From positions 32,939 to 96,938 of the forward strand of contig JAAYAY010000311.1 in the NCBI GenBank assembly GCA_012719125.1: a stretch of DNA of 64,000 bases, read 5' to 3'. Positions within the stretch are counted from its first letter, which is position 1. Every line of letters begins with the position of its first letter. The DNA is from Planctomycetaceae bacterium (GTDB taxonomy: Bacteria; Planctomycetota; Planctomycetia; Pirellulales; Thermoguttaceae). The notes under the pieces were generated by a model. The model was not told the origin of the DNA. It was given only the letters and a program-made list of their open reading frames with translations, and ran no database searches. The position numbers and the translations under genes were made by a program. Below, in pieces: positions 24,848 through 32,762 of this stretch.

Positions 24848-25803
24848 GCCGGCCTCCGTTGCCAAAAAACGTCAGACCAAACAGACGGCGGGCGTTCACG
24901 CTCATCGAGGTGTTGCTCTCGCTGGGCCTGGCCGCGCTGGTCATGGCGGCGATTGCGACGGCCATCGACGTACACCTGCGATGCCTGCAAATCGGACGAA
25001 CCAATGTCGAGGAAGCCCAACTCGCCCGGACTCTGCTCCTCCGCATCGGCGACGACCTGCGAAACGTGGCCGTGATCAACCCGGTCGACTCGACGAAGAT
25101 CGTCACTCCTTCAGCTACAGCTACTACCGGAACCACCCCTCCTGGCCAGAACACGGACAGCACCGCAACAACCGATACAACGACCACCACGACAGAAACG
25201 GAAGACGAATACGTCCTGGGCATCTACGGCGAGTCCGACTGGATCCAGATCGACGTGCGGCGTGCGCCCCGCCTCGACCAATTCGACTACGAAACGCTGC
25301 CGGGCGGATCGGAGTTGCTGCCCGACCGGGTCAGCGGAATCAAGACGGTCGGCTACTCGCTGCACGAGGAAACGGGCCTGACGGCCGCGGGCGGAGAATA
25401 CCGCGGCGGACTCCTGCGGCGCGAAATCGACCACGCCCTGACCCGCTGGGCCGAGGATACGGGCTCGCTCACCTCCGCCGACCAGGAACTCGAACCGATC
25501 GCCCCCGAGGTGATCGACCTCGAATTCCTCTACTACGACGGCAGCCAGTGGATCGACAACTGGGACAGCACCGAAATGGGCGGCCTGCCGATCGCCGTCC
25601 ACGTGTCGATGGTGATCGTGCCGCGCGAACAGCTTAAGCGGTTCACCAAAGACTCGAACGAAACATCCCAGCAGCTCGACCAGTCGGCCAACTACGTCTA
25701 CTCGCTCACCGTCGCCCTCCCCGTCGCCGAAGGCGACCAGTCGAGCGACACCACCTCGGAAGAAACCACCGGAAGCACCGAAGCGGAGGAGATGTCGCAA
25801 TGA
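24844..25803 (+). CDS. gspJ: Minor pseudopilin GspJ-like
   Basis: Minor pseudopilin. The start is a GTG at 24844 that overlaps the gspI stop, with GGAGG about 9 nt upstream; no ATG fits. The leader MSRPPLPKNVRPNRRRA is followed by FTLIEVLLSLGLAALVMAAI with Ala at -1 and Glu at +5. A Thr/Pro-rich low-complexity segment (residues about 91-120, with TTDTTTTTTETED) interrupts the globular part. The end of the protein is also Thr/Glu-rich. Length 319 against about 200 in proteobacterial GspJ. An upstream extension across gspI is rejected. Confidence 0.85.
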   Translation: MSRPPLPKNVRPNRRRAFTLIEVLLSLGLAALVMAAIATAIDVHLRCLQIGRTNVEEAQLARTLLLRIGDDLRNVAVINPVDSTKIVTPSATATTGTTPPGQNTDSTATTDTTTTTTETEDEYVLGIYGESDWIQIDVRRAPRLDQFDYETLPGGSELLPDRVSGIKTVGYSLHEETGLTAAGGEYRGGLLRREIDHALTRWAEDTGSLTSADQELEPIAPEVIDLEFLYYDGSQWIDNWDSTEMGGLPIAVHVSMVIVPREQLKRFTKDSNETSQQLDQSANYVYSLTVALPVAEGDQSSDTTSEETTGSTEAEEMSQ

Positions 25804-27674
25804 ACGATCCTCAAGCGCTTCGCCGGACTAAATCCGAAATACGAAGCACGAAATCCGAAACAAATCCAAAATCGGAAATGCCAATTCCAGAAACCCCTTG
25901 TGTTGGCTCAACTCCAGGCGTGCAAAGTCACGGCAAGGTGGCTGCTCGTTTGAGGCCTTTGCATTTGGATCATTGGAGCTTTGTTTCGGATTTCGTGCTT
26001 CGGATTTCGGATTTCGCGGTATTTGGTGCCGTTCCACGTCGGAAGACGCACACGCCGGTTCCGACTCGTTCTTCCCTGCCCCGCAAGCGCCGCGCCATGG
26101 TCCTGGTCGTCGTGATGGTCGTCGTCGCCCTGTTGTCGCTGGCGGCCCTGACGTTCTCCCAGTTGATGCTGGCCGAACGCGAAGCCACCGAACTCACGGG
26201 CCGGCGCTTGCAGGCCCGCGAACTGGCCGAGTCGGGAATCGACTACGTTCGCTACCTGCTGGCGCAAGACGAAACGAGCCTCGACGAACTGGGCGGCATC
26301 TACAACAACCTCTACCAACTCTCCGGCAACCTCGTCGTCGACGACCTCGATCTCCGCGATCGCGGCCGGTTCGCCGTCATTTCGCCGAATATGGAAAACG
26401 GCTACTACTCGGGAATCCGCTACGGCCTGGAAGACGAGTCGACCAAGCTCAATCTCAACGCCGTGGCCCAGATCGATGCGAAGTTACCAGGTACCGGGCG
26501 CGAGATCCTGTTGAAGCTGCCAAGTATGACCGAAGAGATCGCCGATGCGATCCTCGACTGGATCGACGCCGACGACGAGACGCGGGAGTTCGGCGCAGAA
26601 TCCGACTACTACTCGACCCTCGTCCCGGGCTACGCCCCGAAGAACGGACCGCTCGATTCGATCGACGAACTGCTCCTCGTCCGCGACGTCACCCCCTGGC
26701 TCCTCTACGGCGTCGATGGCAACCGCAACAACAACACCGACGGAACGGAACCCGACAGCCAAAGCCTCGTCGACGTCGACAACACCGACGGTTCCCTCAA
26801 CAGCGGCTGGGCCGCCTATCTCACCGTGCATAGCTTCGAGAGCAACACGAGCGAAGAAGGTGAAGAGAAGATCGACCTGAACCAGGACGATCTCGAAGCA
26901 CTTTACGACGAACTCGCAGAGGCCCTCTCGGCCGATTGGGCCGCGTTCATCGTGGGCTTTCGGCAAAATGGAGGCTCAACGCCTGCGGCCAACGCACAAG
27001 ACGCTTCTTCCATCCAGCGCGACACGATCAATTTCGGGGGAACTGGAACGAACACTACTGGCACTGGTGGCGGTGGCACAACTGGAAGTGGCACATCGAG
27101 CGCCGGCACTACGATCTCCAGCGTGCTCGATCTGGTAGGTGTGGGCACACAAGTCAACACAACCCAGGGCAGCGGAAGCGGCGGGGGCAGCGGCAAGACT
27201 GCTCTGGCACCCATCCTGGACGAGGACTCCTCCGAATTGGCAGCCGAATTGATCAACCTGCTGGACGCGGTCACCGTATCCACAGAAGAGACCCTCGCAG
27301 GCAGGATCAACATCAACCAGGCCTCGCGGACGGTGCTGTTGACGATCCCGGGCATGACGGAGGAGGCGGCCGACAACATCCTTTACAACCGCATCGAGGA
27401 TCCCCTCGAAGCCGACGACGACCAGGCCTATTCGGTCTGGCCGTTGATCAAAGGAGCGGTCGACCTGGCAACCATGAAGAGCCTGGAACCCTACGTTTGC
27501 ACGGGGGGAGCCGTATATCGGGCGCAGATTGTGGGATATTACGACGGTGGGGGCCCCAACGCCCGCCTCGAGGTCCTATTTGACGCTACTCAGAGCCCCC
27601 CAGCCGTATTATCCTGGAATGATATAAGCCACCTCGGACAAGGCTACCCCCTCGAGATGCTCGGAATCGACTGA
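25800..27674 (+). CDS. gspK: Pseudopilus tip protein GspK-like with a repeat in its leader
   Basis: Minor pseudopilin at the tip. The ATG at 25800 overlaps the gspJ stop (ATGA) and has GGAGGAG upstream. The membrane helix MVLVVVMVVVALLSLAALTF begins only at residue 100, preceded by PRKRRA with Ala at -1. Residues 11-72 are coded by an inverted repeat element (25830-26014). The body has RRLQARELAESGIDYVRYLL, KLNLNAVAQID and LPSMTEEIADAILDWIDADD, then a Gly/Thr/Ser-rich linker (about 410-470) and a second helix-hairpin-helix-like block ININQASRTVLLTIPGMTEE. These match the T2SSK fold. Length 624 is nearly double the usual size. Confidence 0.85.
   Translation: MNDPQALRRTKSEIRSTKSETNPKSEMPIPETPCVGSTPGVQSHGKVAARLRPLHLDHWSFVSDFVLRISDFAVFGAVPRRKTHTPVPTRSSLPRKRRAMVLVVVMVVVALLSLAALTFSQLMLAEREATELTGRRLQARELAESGIDYVRYLLAQDETSLDELGGIYNNLYQLSGNLVVDDLDLRDRGRFAVISPNMENGYYSGIRYGLEDESTKLNLNAVAQIDAKLPGTGREILLKLPSMTEEIADAILDWIDADDETREFGAESDYYSTLVPGYAPKNGPLDSIDELLLVRDVTPWLLYGVDGNRNNNTDGTEPDSQSLVDVDNTDGSLNSGWAAYLTVHSFESNTSEEGEEKIDLNQDDLEALYDELAEALSADWAAFIVGFRQNGGSTPAANAQDASSIQRDTINFGGTGTNTTGTGGGGTTGSGTSSAGTTISSVLDLVGVGTQVNTTQGSGSGGGSGKTALAPILDEDSSELAAELINLLDAVTVSTEETLAGRININQASRTVLLTIPGMTEEAADNILYNRIEDPLEADDDQAYSVWPLIKGAVDLATMKSLEPYVCTGGAVYRAQIVGYYDGGGPNARLEVLFDATQSPPAVLSWNDISHLGQGYPLEMLGID
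25830..26014. repeat. Inverted repeat element inside gspK leader
   Basis: Arms 25830-25862 and 25982-26014 (33 nt each) are reverse complements with one mismatch by my comparison. They consist of AATCCGAAAT/ATTTCGGATT-like units, AT-richer than the surrounding gene. The inner flanks (ATCCAAA ... TTTGGAT) continue the symmetry imperfectly. In the gspK frame the right arm reads DFVLRISDF, a peptide I recognise as typical of such repeats mis-seen as protein in other genomes. It appears to be a mobile palindromic element inserted in frame. Confidence 0.85.
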
Positions 27675-27704
27675 ACCCTGACCCCCGAACCCTGACAACT
27701 CCCC

Positions 27705-29159
27705 ATGGCACGATACGTCGCAATCGAATGGAACGAGCAGGAAGCCCGGCTGGCGGTGGCCGGCGGGCGCCCCGGACAGGCCGTCTTCGAGCAGGCCTTC
27801 AGCGTGTCGCTGCTATCGCCCGATCCGTCGGCCGATGCTGCACCAGCCGACCCGGGCGAGCGGATCGCGGCTGCCCTGGCGGCTCGTGGAATCGCCAAAC
27901 TCCCCGCCCTGGTCGCCTTGGGACGCGGCAAGCTCGAATTGCGCCAGTTGTCGCTCCCGCCGGCACCCGACGACGAACTGCCCGACCTGGTGCGTTTTCA
28001 GGCGATGCGCGAATTTGGGTCCATGCAAAGCGACTGGCCCCTCGATTTCATCCCCTTGGATAGCGATCCGGCACAGGCCCGCACCGTTCTGGCGGCCGCC
28101 GTAGCGCCCGAGCAGATGAGCGAGATCGAAACCCTGTGCCACAAAGGCGGCCTGAAACCGGCACGGGTCTTACTGCGTCCCTGCCCGGCAGCTTCTCTCT
28201 ATTGCCGCGCCCACCCGGCGGAAACGCCCGGCCAGGTCCGCCTGCTGATCGATCTGCTCGGAGACGAAGCCGATCTGACGGTGGTTCGCGATCAAACCGT
28301 TGTCTTCCTCCGCACGGCGCGTCTCTCCGGCAATCCGCTCGATTCGACCGATGCGGCCGACGTGCTCGAAGCAGAAATCCGCCGGACGATGGCCGCCGCC
28401 CAGAACCTTCTCAAAGGACAGAAGGTCGAATCGCTTCTGCTGTTCGGCACGAGCTTGAGGCACAACGGACTACGCGACACTTTTCACAAGCGGTTCCAAC
28501 TCCCTGTCGGCGTTCACGACCCCTTTGATGGCCTCAAGCTCAAGGGAGACCTTCGCCGAAACGTCCCGGCGGACAGCGACCGCTTCGCCCCCTTGCTGGG
28601 AGCCTTGCTCGATGAGATCCAGCGGGAGAGGCCGGCCCTCGACTTCCTCCACCCGCGCCGACCCCAGGAGAAGCACACGCAGAAGAACGTGGTCACCGGG
28701 GTGGGCCTGGCGGCCGCCGTAATCGTGCTCGGCCTGCTCTTGTTCAGCTTCGTCCAGAAGCGGACGCTGGAGAACGACAACCAGCGGCTGTCCGCCGAAC
28801 TGACCACACTGAAAAAGGAGGTCAAGAAGGCGGAGAATACGATCGAAATGGCCAAGGCAGTGCAGGACTGGAAGGCGGGTGAAGTCCATTGGCTCGACGA
28901 GTTGCGTTGGATTTCAGAACGTGCTCCGTCCGCCGAAGACGTCGTCTTCACCCAGATGACGCTCACCTCCAACAAGCAGAGCAGCCAGGTCGCCGTTGTG
29001 GGCGTCGCCAAGGATCTGGAGGCCTATTCGGCCATGGAACAGAACCTCAACGACGAGAAACACGCGGTCAAGTCGGGGCCCTCGGGTCGAGACGAGTCGC
29101 AGAAGGGCTATTCCCATAAGTTCGACTCGACCATTCTGCTTGCGACGGAGAAGAAGTGA
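27705..29159 (+). CDS. gspL: GspL/PilM-like actin-fold assembly protein
   Basis: Component of the inner-membrane assembly platform, 484 residues. The N-terminal cytoplasmic part (1-325) has the ASKHA-like beginning MARYVAIEWNEQEARLAVAG and a second subdomain with LLIDLLGDEADLTVVRD, as in PilM and the cytoplasmic half of GspL. A single membrane helix (about 335-353, VVTGVGLAAAVIVLGLLLFS) is followed by a coiled-coil-like stretch (360-385) and a small periplasmic domain. This single-chain layout equals GspL, or PilM fused to PilN. It overlaps the next gene by one nucleotide. Confidence 0.82.
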   Translation: MARYVAIEWNEQEARLAVAGGRPGQAVFEQAFSVSLLSPDPSADAAPADPGERIAAALAARGIAKLPALVALGRGKLELRQLSLPPAPDDELPDLVRFQAMREFGSMQSDWPLDFIPLDSDPAQARTVLAAAVAPEQMSEIETLCHKGGLKPARVLLRPCPAASLYCRAHPAETPGQVRLLIDLLGDEADLTVVRDQTVVFLRTARLSGNPLDSTDAADVLEAEIRRTMAAAQNLLKGQKVESLLLFGTSLRHNGLRDTFHKRFQLPVGVHDPFDGLKLKGDLRRNVPADSDRFAPLLGALLDEIQRERPALDFLHPRRPQEKHTQKNVVTGVGLAAAVIVLGLLLFSFVQKRTLENDNQRLSAELTTLKKEVKKAENTIEMAKAVQDWKAGEVHWLDELRWISERAPSAEDVVFTQMTLTSNKQSSQVAVVGVAKDLEAYSAMEQNLNDEKHAVKSGPSGRDESQKGYSHKFDSTILLATEKK

Positions 29160-30142
29160 TGGCACTCAACAAACGAGAACGAAACCTCGCAATCGCAGCC
29201 GGAGTGCTTCTGGTGCCGTTTGCCGTCTGGCTGGTAGCCGGCGCTTTCGGCGGGTCGACCACGGCGCTCCGTGCCGCAAACGCCAACCACGTCAACGAAA
29301 TCAACAAGGCGAAGAAGACGATCCGCGTCGCCCGGGAGGCCCAGCAGAAGCTGGACGCCTGGAACCGCATGAGCCTGCCCCGCGACGTCGAGGCGGCCGG
29401 CTCGCGCTACAAGTTGTGGCTCATGGAACTCTGCGAGTCCGACCGGTACGCCGCCAAGTTCCAGAACCACCAGGTCAAGCCGATGAAGAACCAGCCGATC
29501 AGCGGCGTCGGCCAGCAATTGAGCTTCAGCGTGAGCGGCGTGGCTTCCCTCGAACAACTGACCCGCTGGCTCTATGGCTTCTACTCCGCCGACTACCTGC
29601 ACCAGATCAAGGGGCTGACGATCACGCCTTTGGAGGAGTCGAAAAAGCTGAATATCTCGATCCAGGTGGAGGCGCTGGCTCTTAGCAGCGCAGCCGACGC
29701 GGAAGGAGAGCCGCGAGCGCAGACCCTTCAGGAACTTCCCGAGGATGCCGTCGACAAGGAATTGCTCGACAAGTATTGCGATGCGATCAGCGACCGGGCG
29801 ATCTTCTCGCGTTACACGCCCCCACCCCCGGTTCGACCGCCCGATTCCCCGCGAGAAGAGCCCAGCCGTCCCCTGTTCGATCACGGCAAGTTCACTCGCA
29901 TCACCGGCATTACGGAGGGTATCGACGGGCGGCCTACTGTCTGGATCCGGCAGATGACCACGGGGAAGGATTTCCAACTCTACGAGGGAGAGTCCTTCGA
30001 TGTCGGCCCCGCCCGAGCCAAGGTCGTCGCCATCCAAGTCGATAACCGCACCATAACCTCCGAAGTGGACGGAAAGCAGTACTCGATCGCCCTCGGCGAC
30101 AACCTTCACGACGCTCGGGAATTGAAGCCCGAGAACGAGTGA
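29159..30142 (+). CDS. gspM: GspM/PilO-like periplasmic assembly protein
   Basis: Bitopic membrane protein of 327 residues, probable partner of the GspL-like protein. A short cytoplasmic start MALNKRERNLAIAAG leads into one membrane helix (VLLVPFAVWLVAGAF), then a coiled coil (40-75) and a ferredoxin-like domain (about 110-180, with LSFSVSGVASLEQLTRWLYG), as in PilO. The C-terminal part (230-327) with a Pro-rich linker TPPPPVRPPDSP and IAGITEGIDGRP-like beta region resembles PilP/GspC-type domains, which may explain why no gspC is present; this is inference. GTG at 29156 is an alternative start. Confidence 0.7.
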   Translation: MALNKRERNLAIAAGVLLVPFAVWLVAGAFGGSTTALRAANANHVNEINKAKKTIRVAREAQQKLDAWNRMSLPRDVEAAGSRYKLWLMELCESDRYAAKFQNHQVKPMKNQPISGVGQQLSFSVSGVASLEQLTRWLYGFYSADYLHQIKGLTITPLEESKKLNISIQVEALALSSAADAEGEPRAQTLQELPEDAVDKELLDKYCDAISDRAIFSRYTPPPPVRPPDSPREEPSRPLFDHGKFTRITGITEGIDGRPTVWIRQMTTGKDFQLYEGESFDVGPARAKVVAIQVDNRTITSEVDGKQYSIALGDNLHDARELKPENE

Positions 30143-30168
30143 GCTGTGAGCTACGGTTCGGCGTCGGT

Positions 30169-31497
30169 TTACCGGTAGAAAGCCTGGCGGCGCTTCGCCA
30201 GGCGTCCGGCCTGCTGGCGGATTCGTTCGGAGGGGTCGTTGCGTGCGATCGACTCGACCCGAGTCAGCACTTTCGGATCGCTGACGGTGGCCAAGATAGT
30301 GACCGCGGCAAGTCGGACTTCCTCGTCTTCATCGCCCGCCATGATCACCAACCAGTCCGTCGCCCCCACGCCCGGGATATCAGGGAGTTCTCGGACGAGT
30401 TGGAGACGCGTGTTGCGATCGGGGTGGTGCACCCGTCGGGCAATCGCCAGTTCCAGCGGGCCCAGGCCCCGCCGTCTTAGTTCTTCCTCGGCTGCCAGGG
30501 GTTCGAGCCCTTGGCCGTGAAGGCGCCGCATGCACTCGGGCAGACTCAGGTCGGCGACCGGCTCAGACACTCCCGCTGCCTCCTCCTGACCGTCAGGAGA
30601 TGAAGGAACCAGCACGCGTTCGCCCGTGCTGGGGTAGAGCGTCACCTCGGATGCGGCACTGGCGCCGAGGCGATGACCGCGCATCGCCCACGCATCGGCT
30701 AGATCGCTCGGACGCGGTCCTTTCTCAACTTCCGGCAATGGAACAACATTTGGAGCCGGTTCGACGCGCATGGACGACGCAAACCGCCCCCGGCCCGGGT
30801 CTTCTTGCAGTAGATCAGGGATTTCCAGCGGGCGGAGGGCCGGCAGATCGTTGGCCTGCTCCACAAGCTCGACATCTTCATTCCGTCCCGGAAGTGATGC
30901 CTCTTCGGTCTCGCTCGCCTGCCGAGTCCGGTCAACGACCTGGTAGTCTGCGGCCTGCAGAATGCGGTCGCATAGCCAGAGAACTCGTCTCCGATCAACG
31001 ACCTTGCCGTCGAGATGCCAGCGCAGGAGCCGATCGGCCACGCACGCCGCATCCAGTCGTGCCGCGGGGCTGAAATCCTCCAGCTTTGCCGACAGGGCTT
31101 CGGCGAGGGCCGCGACGTTCCGCTGGCTTTCCTGATTCGAAACGTTCTCCCAACTTTGCAGTTGCCGGTCGAGCCACAGACGCCCCGCGGAGGCAACGCT
31201 CGTCCGCGGAGACCCCAGAGCTGCAACCAGAACGGGAAGGCCCGGCCTGCCCAGCCGAGCAGCCGATGCGACCAGCATCTCGGCCCGGTCGTCGGGAACG
31301 GTTTCGAGACGCTGCAGCCAGTGGGCCGCCAGAATCGACGCGGTCCAGTAACGTCCCGCGAAGAACGTCGCCAGAATGGCTCCCGTCGTCACGACGATGG
31401 CCAACACGGGTCGCAGAAAGGATCGCCCTTTGGACGCAGACTCACCGACCGTGGCAACGTGGGTCAGTCGGGCAGAGTCCGAGGTTCGCAGCCGCAT
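30169..31497 (-). CDS. Membrane-anchored protein with C-terminal HEAT-like repeats
   Basis: Unassigned protein of 442 residues from the ATG at 31497. One membrane helix (about 33-55, PVLAIVVTTGAILATFFAGR) separates a short cytoplasmic start from a large external part. Residues 60-150 are helical and Ala/Leu-rich. The last 110 residues (LELAIARRVHHPDRNTRLQL ... EEVRLAAVTILATVSDP) look like HEAT-type repeats. The middle is poorly conserved and probably disordered. No strong Shine-Dalgarno marks the start, and in-frame codons reach back to 31755, so the start is uncertain. It converges on the gspM end with a 26-nt gap. Confidence 0.6.
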   Translation of the reverse strand: MRLRTSDSARLTHVATVGESASKGRSFLRPVLAIVVTTGAILATFFAGRYWTASILAAHWLQRLETVPDDRAEMLVASAARLGRPGLPVLVAALGSPRTSVASAGRLWLDRQLQSWENVSNQESQRNVAALAEALSAKLEDFSPAARLDAACVADRLLRWHLDGKVVDRRRVLWLCDRILQAADYQVVDRTRQASETEEASLPGRNEDVELVEQANDLPALRPLEIPDLLQEDPGRGRFASSMRVEPAPNVVPLPEVEKGPRPSDLADAWAMRGHRLGASAASEVTLYPSTGERVLVPSSPDGQEEAAGVSEPVADLSLPECMRRLHGQGLEPLAAEEELRRRGLGPLELAIARRVHHPDRNTRLQLVRELPDIPGVGATDWLVIMAGDEDEEVRLAAVTILATVSDPKVLTRVESIARNDPSERIRQQAGRLAKRRQAFYR

Positions 31498-31855
31498 GGT
31501 TCTGTTCAGCCCAAGAGGGGGATTCCGGAGGTCGGGTGGGCGATTGTCCGAAATCCCCCCCAACACGGCAAGAGCAATCTGCCTGATAGACCCATTCTCC
31601 TTGACGGCAAGCATCCCCCCAAGCGGGGCAAGCCGGCAACCCAACTTACACGAGAAGACACATGCACCATGCGAGCAAATCCTGAACCGAGATCCAAGAA
31701 GATACTTCAAGCCTCGCAGATACCCCAGTTTCGCACTGGCCGAGAGGACGCACATTTTCGCTGGGCTGCGCGATCGCTATTGGCCGAATAATCCTTAGCG
31801 ATGGATCGGATTCACTCCCGTGGAACCGAGATTGTTTGACGAACAGGGAGGCGGA
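31498..31855. other. Divergent gap before the 31856 gene
   Basis: About 358 bp. The minus-strand reading frame of the HEAT-like gene stays open here to 31755, so part may be coding if that gene starts earlier, but the translation is Cys/Arg/Pro-rich and unlike a signal peptide. No clear promoter pair or terminator is seen. Confidence 0.4.
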
Positions 31856-32749
31856 ATGCTGAGACTACGACCCGGCTCGATGGTTCTCGCGGCATGGACC
31901 GCGATCGCCTGCACCGTCCTCGTCTGTAATCCCGCTCCTGCCCAGGGTATCGGACCACTGTTCGGCGATTCCGATCCCATGGGACCGAAGACCAATGCAG
32001 AGGCCAAGGCCAGCGCCGTCCAATCGATCCCACGCGATCTCCTCGCCCCCGACGCTCTGGCCAAGGTCGATGCCGTCCTGGCCGACACGGCCATGTTCCG
32101 GCGTATGCCGATCCGTGTTGTGCCCTGCGACCCGGACATGTATCTGTTTCTCGTCCGTCATCCGGATGTCGTCGTCAACATCTGGGACGTTCTCAAGATG
32201 AGCAATCTCGCGATGCAGCAGACGGGCCCCACGAGCTTCGATATGGTCGACAATGCGGGCACGGAAGGCTCGGTCGAGTTCCTTTACCAGGGCCCCGACA
32301 CCCACATCATCTACAGCGAAGGCCGATACCAGGGTCCGCTGATCCGGAAACCGGTCACGGGCCGGAGTATCGTTGTGCTCAAGACGGGTTACGTTCGCGA
32401 ACCGGACGGCCGCTACTATATCACCAGCCGGTTGGACGCCTTCCTCCAGGTGGATCACGAAGGCCTCGAGTTGCTGACCAAGACGATCCATCCGCTATTG
32501 GGGAGGGTGGCCGATACGAACTTCACCCAGACGATTGCCTTCGTCGGCAGCCTGTCGAAGACGGCGGAAGTGGACCCGGACGGCATGCGCCGACTTGCCG
32601 GCCAACTCGAGAAGGTACAGCCGGATATAGCGCGGCAGTTCGCCAAGGTTTCGGAAACCGTGGCAATCAGGGCGGCCCAGCAGCCTTTGCCGCCGGCTCG
32701 CGAGGTCTCGTCGGTCGCCTACGAACGCGGCAGCGACGCCACACGCTAG
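31856..32749 (+). CDS. Secreted protein of unknown function
   Basis: Exported protein of 297 residues. The ATG at 31856 has GGAGG 5 nt upstream and gives a signal peptide (MLRLRPGSMVLAAWTAIACT, cleavage near APAQ). The mature part contains MPIRVVPCDPDMYLFLVRHP and VVVNIWDVLKMSNLAMQQTG, then DTHIIYSEGRYQGPLIRKPV and RSIVVLKTGYVREPDGRYYI. The pattern looks like a beta-rich periplasmic domain, and I do not recognise a named family. It points toward the hybrid kinase gene and ends 13 nt from it. Confidence 0.75.
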   Translation: MLRLRPGSMVLAAWTAIACTVLVCNPAPAQGIGPLFGDSDPMGPKTNAEAKASAVQSIPRDLLAPDALAKVDAVLADTAMFRRMPIRVVPCDPDMYLFLVRHPDVVVNIWDVLKMSNLAMQQTGPTSFDMVDNAGTEGSVEFLYQGPDTHIIYSEGRYQGPLIRKPVTGRSIVVLKTGYVREPDGRYYITSRLDAFLQVDHEGLELLTKTIHPLLGRVADTNFTQTIAFVGSLSKTAEVDPDGMRRLAGQLEKVQPDIARQFAKVSETVAIRAAQQPLPPAREVSSVAYERGSDATR

Positions 32750-32762
32750 CGGTCCTCGCCGA

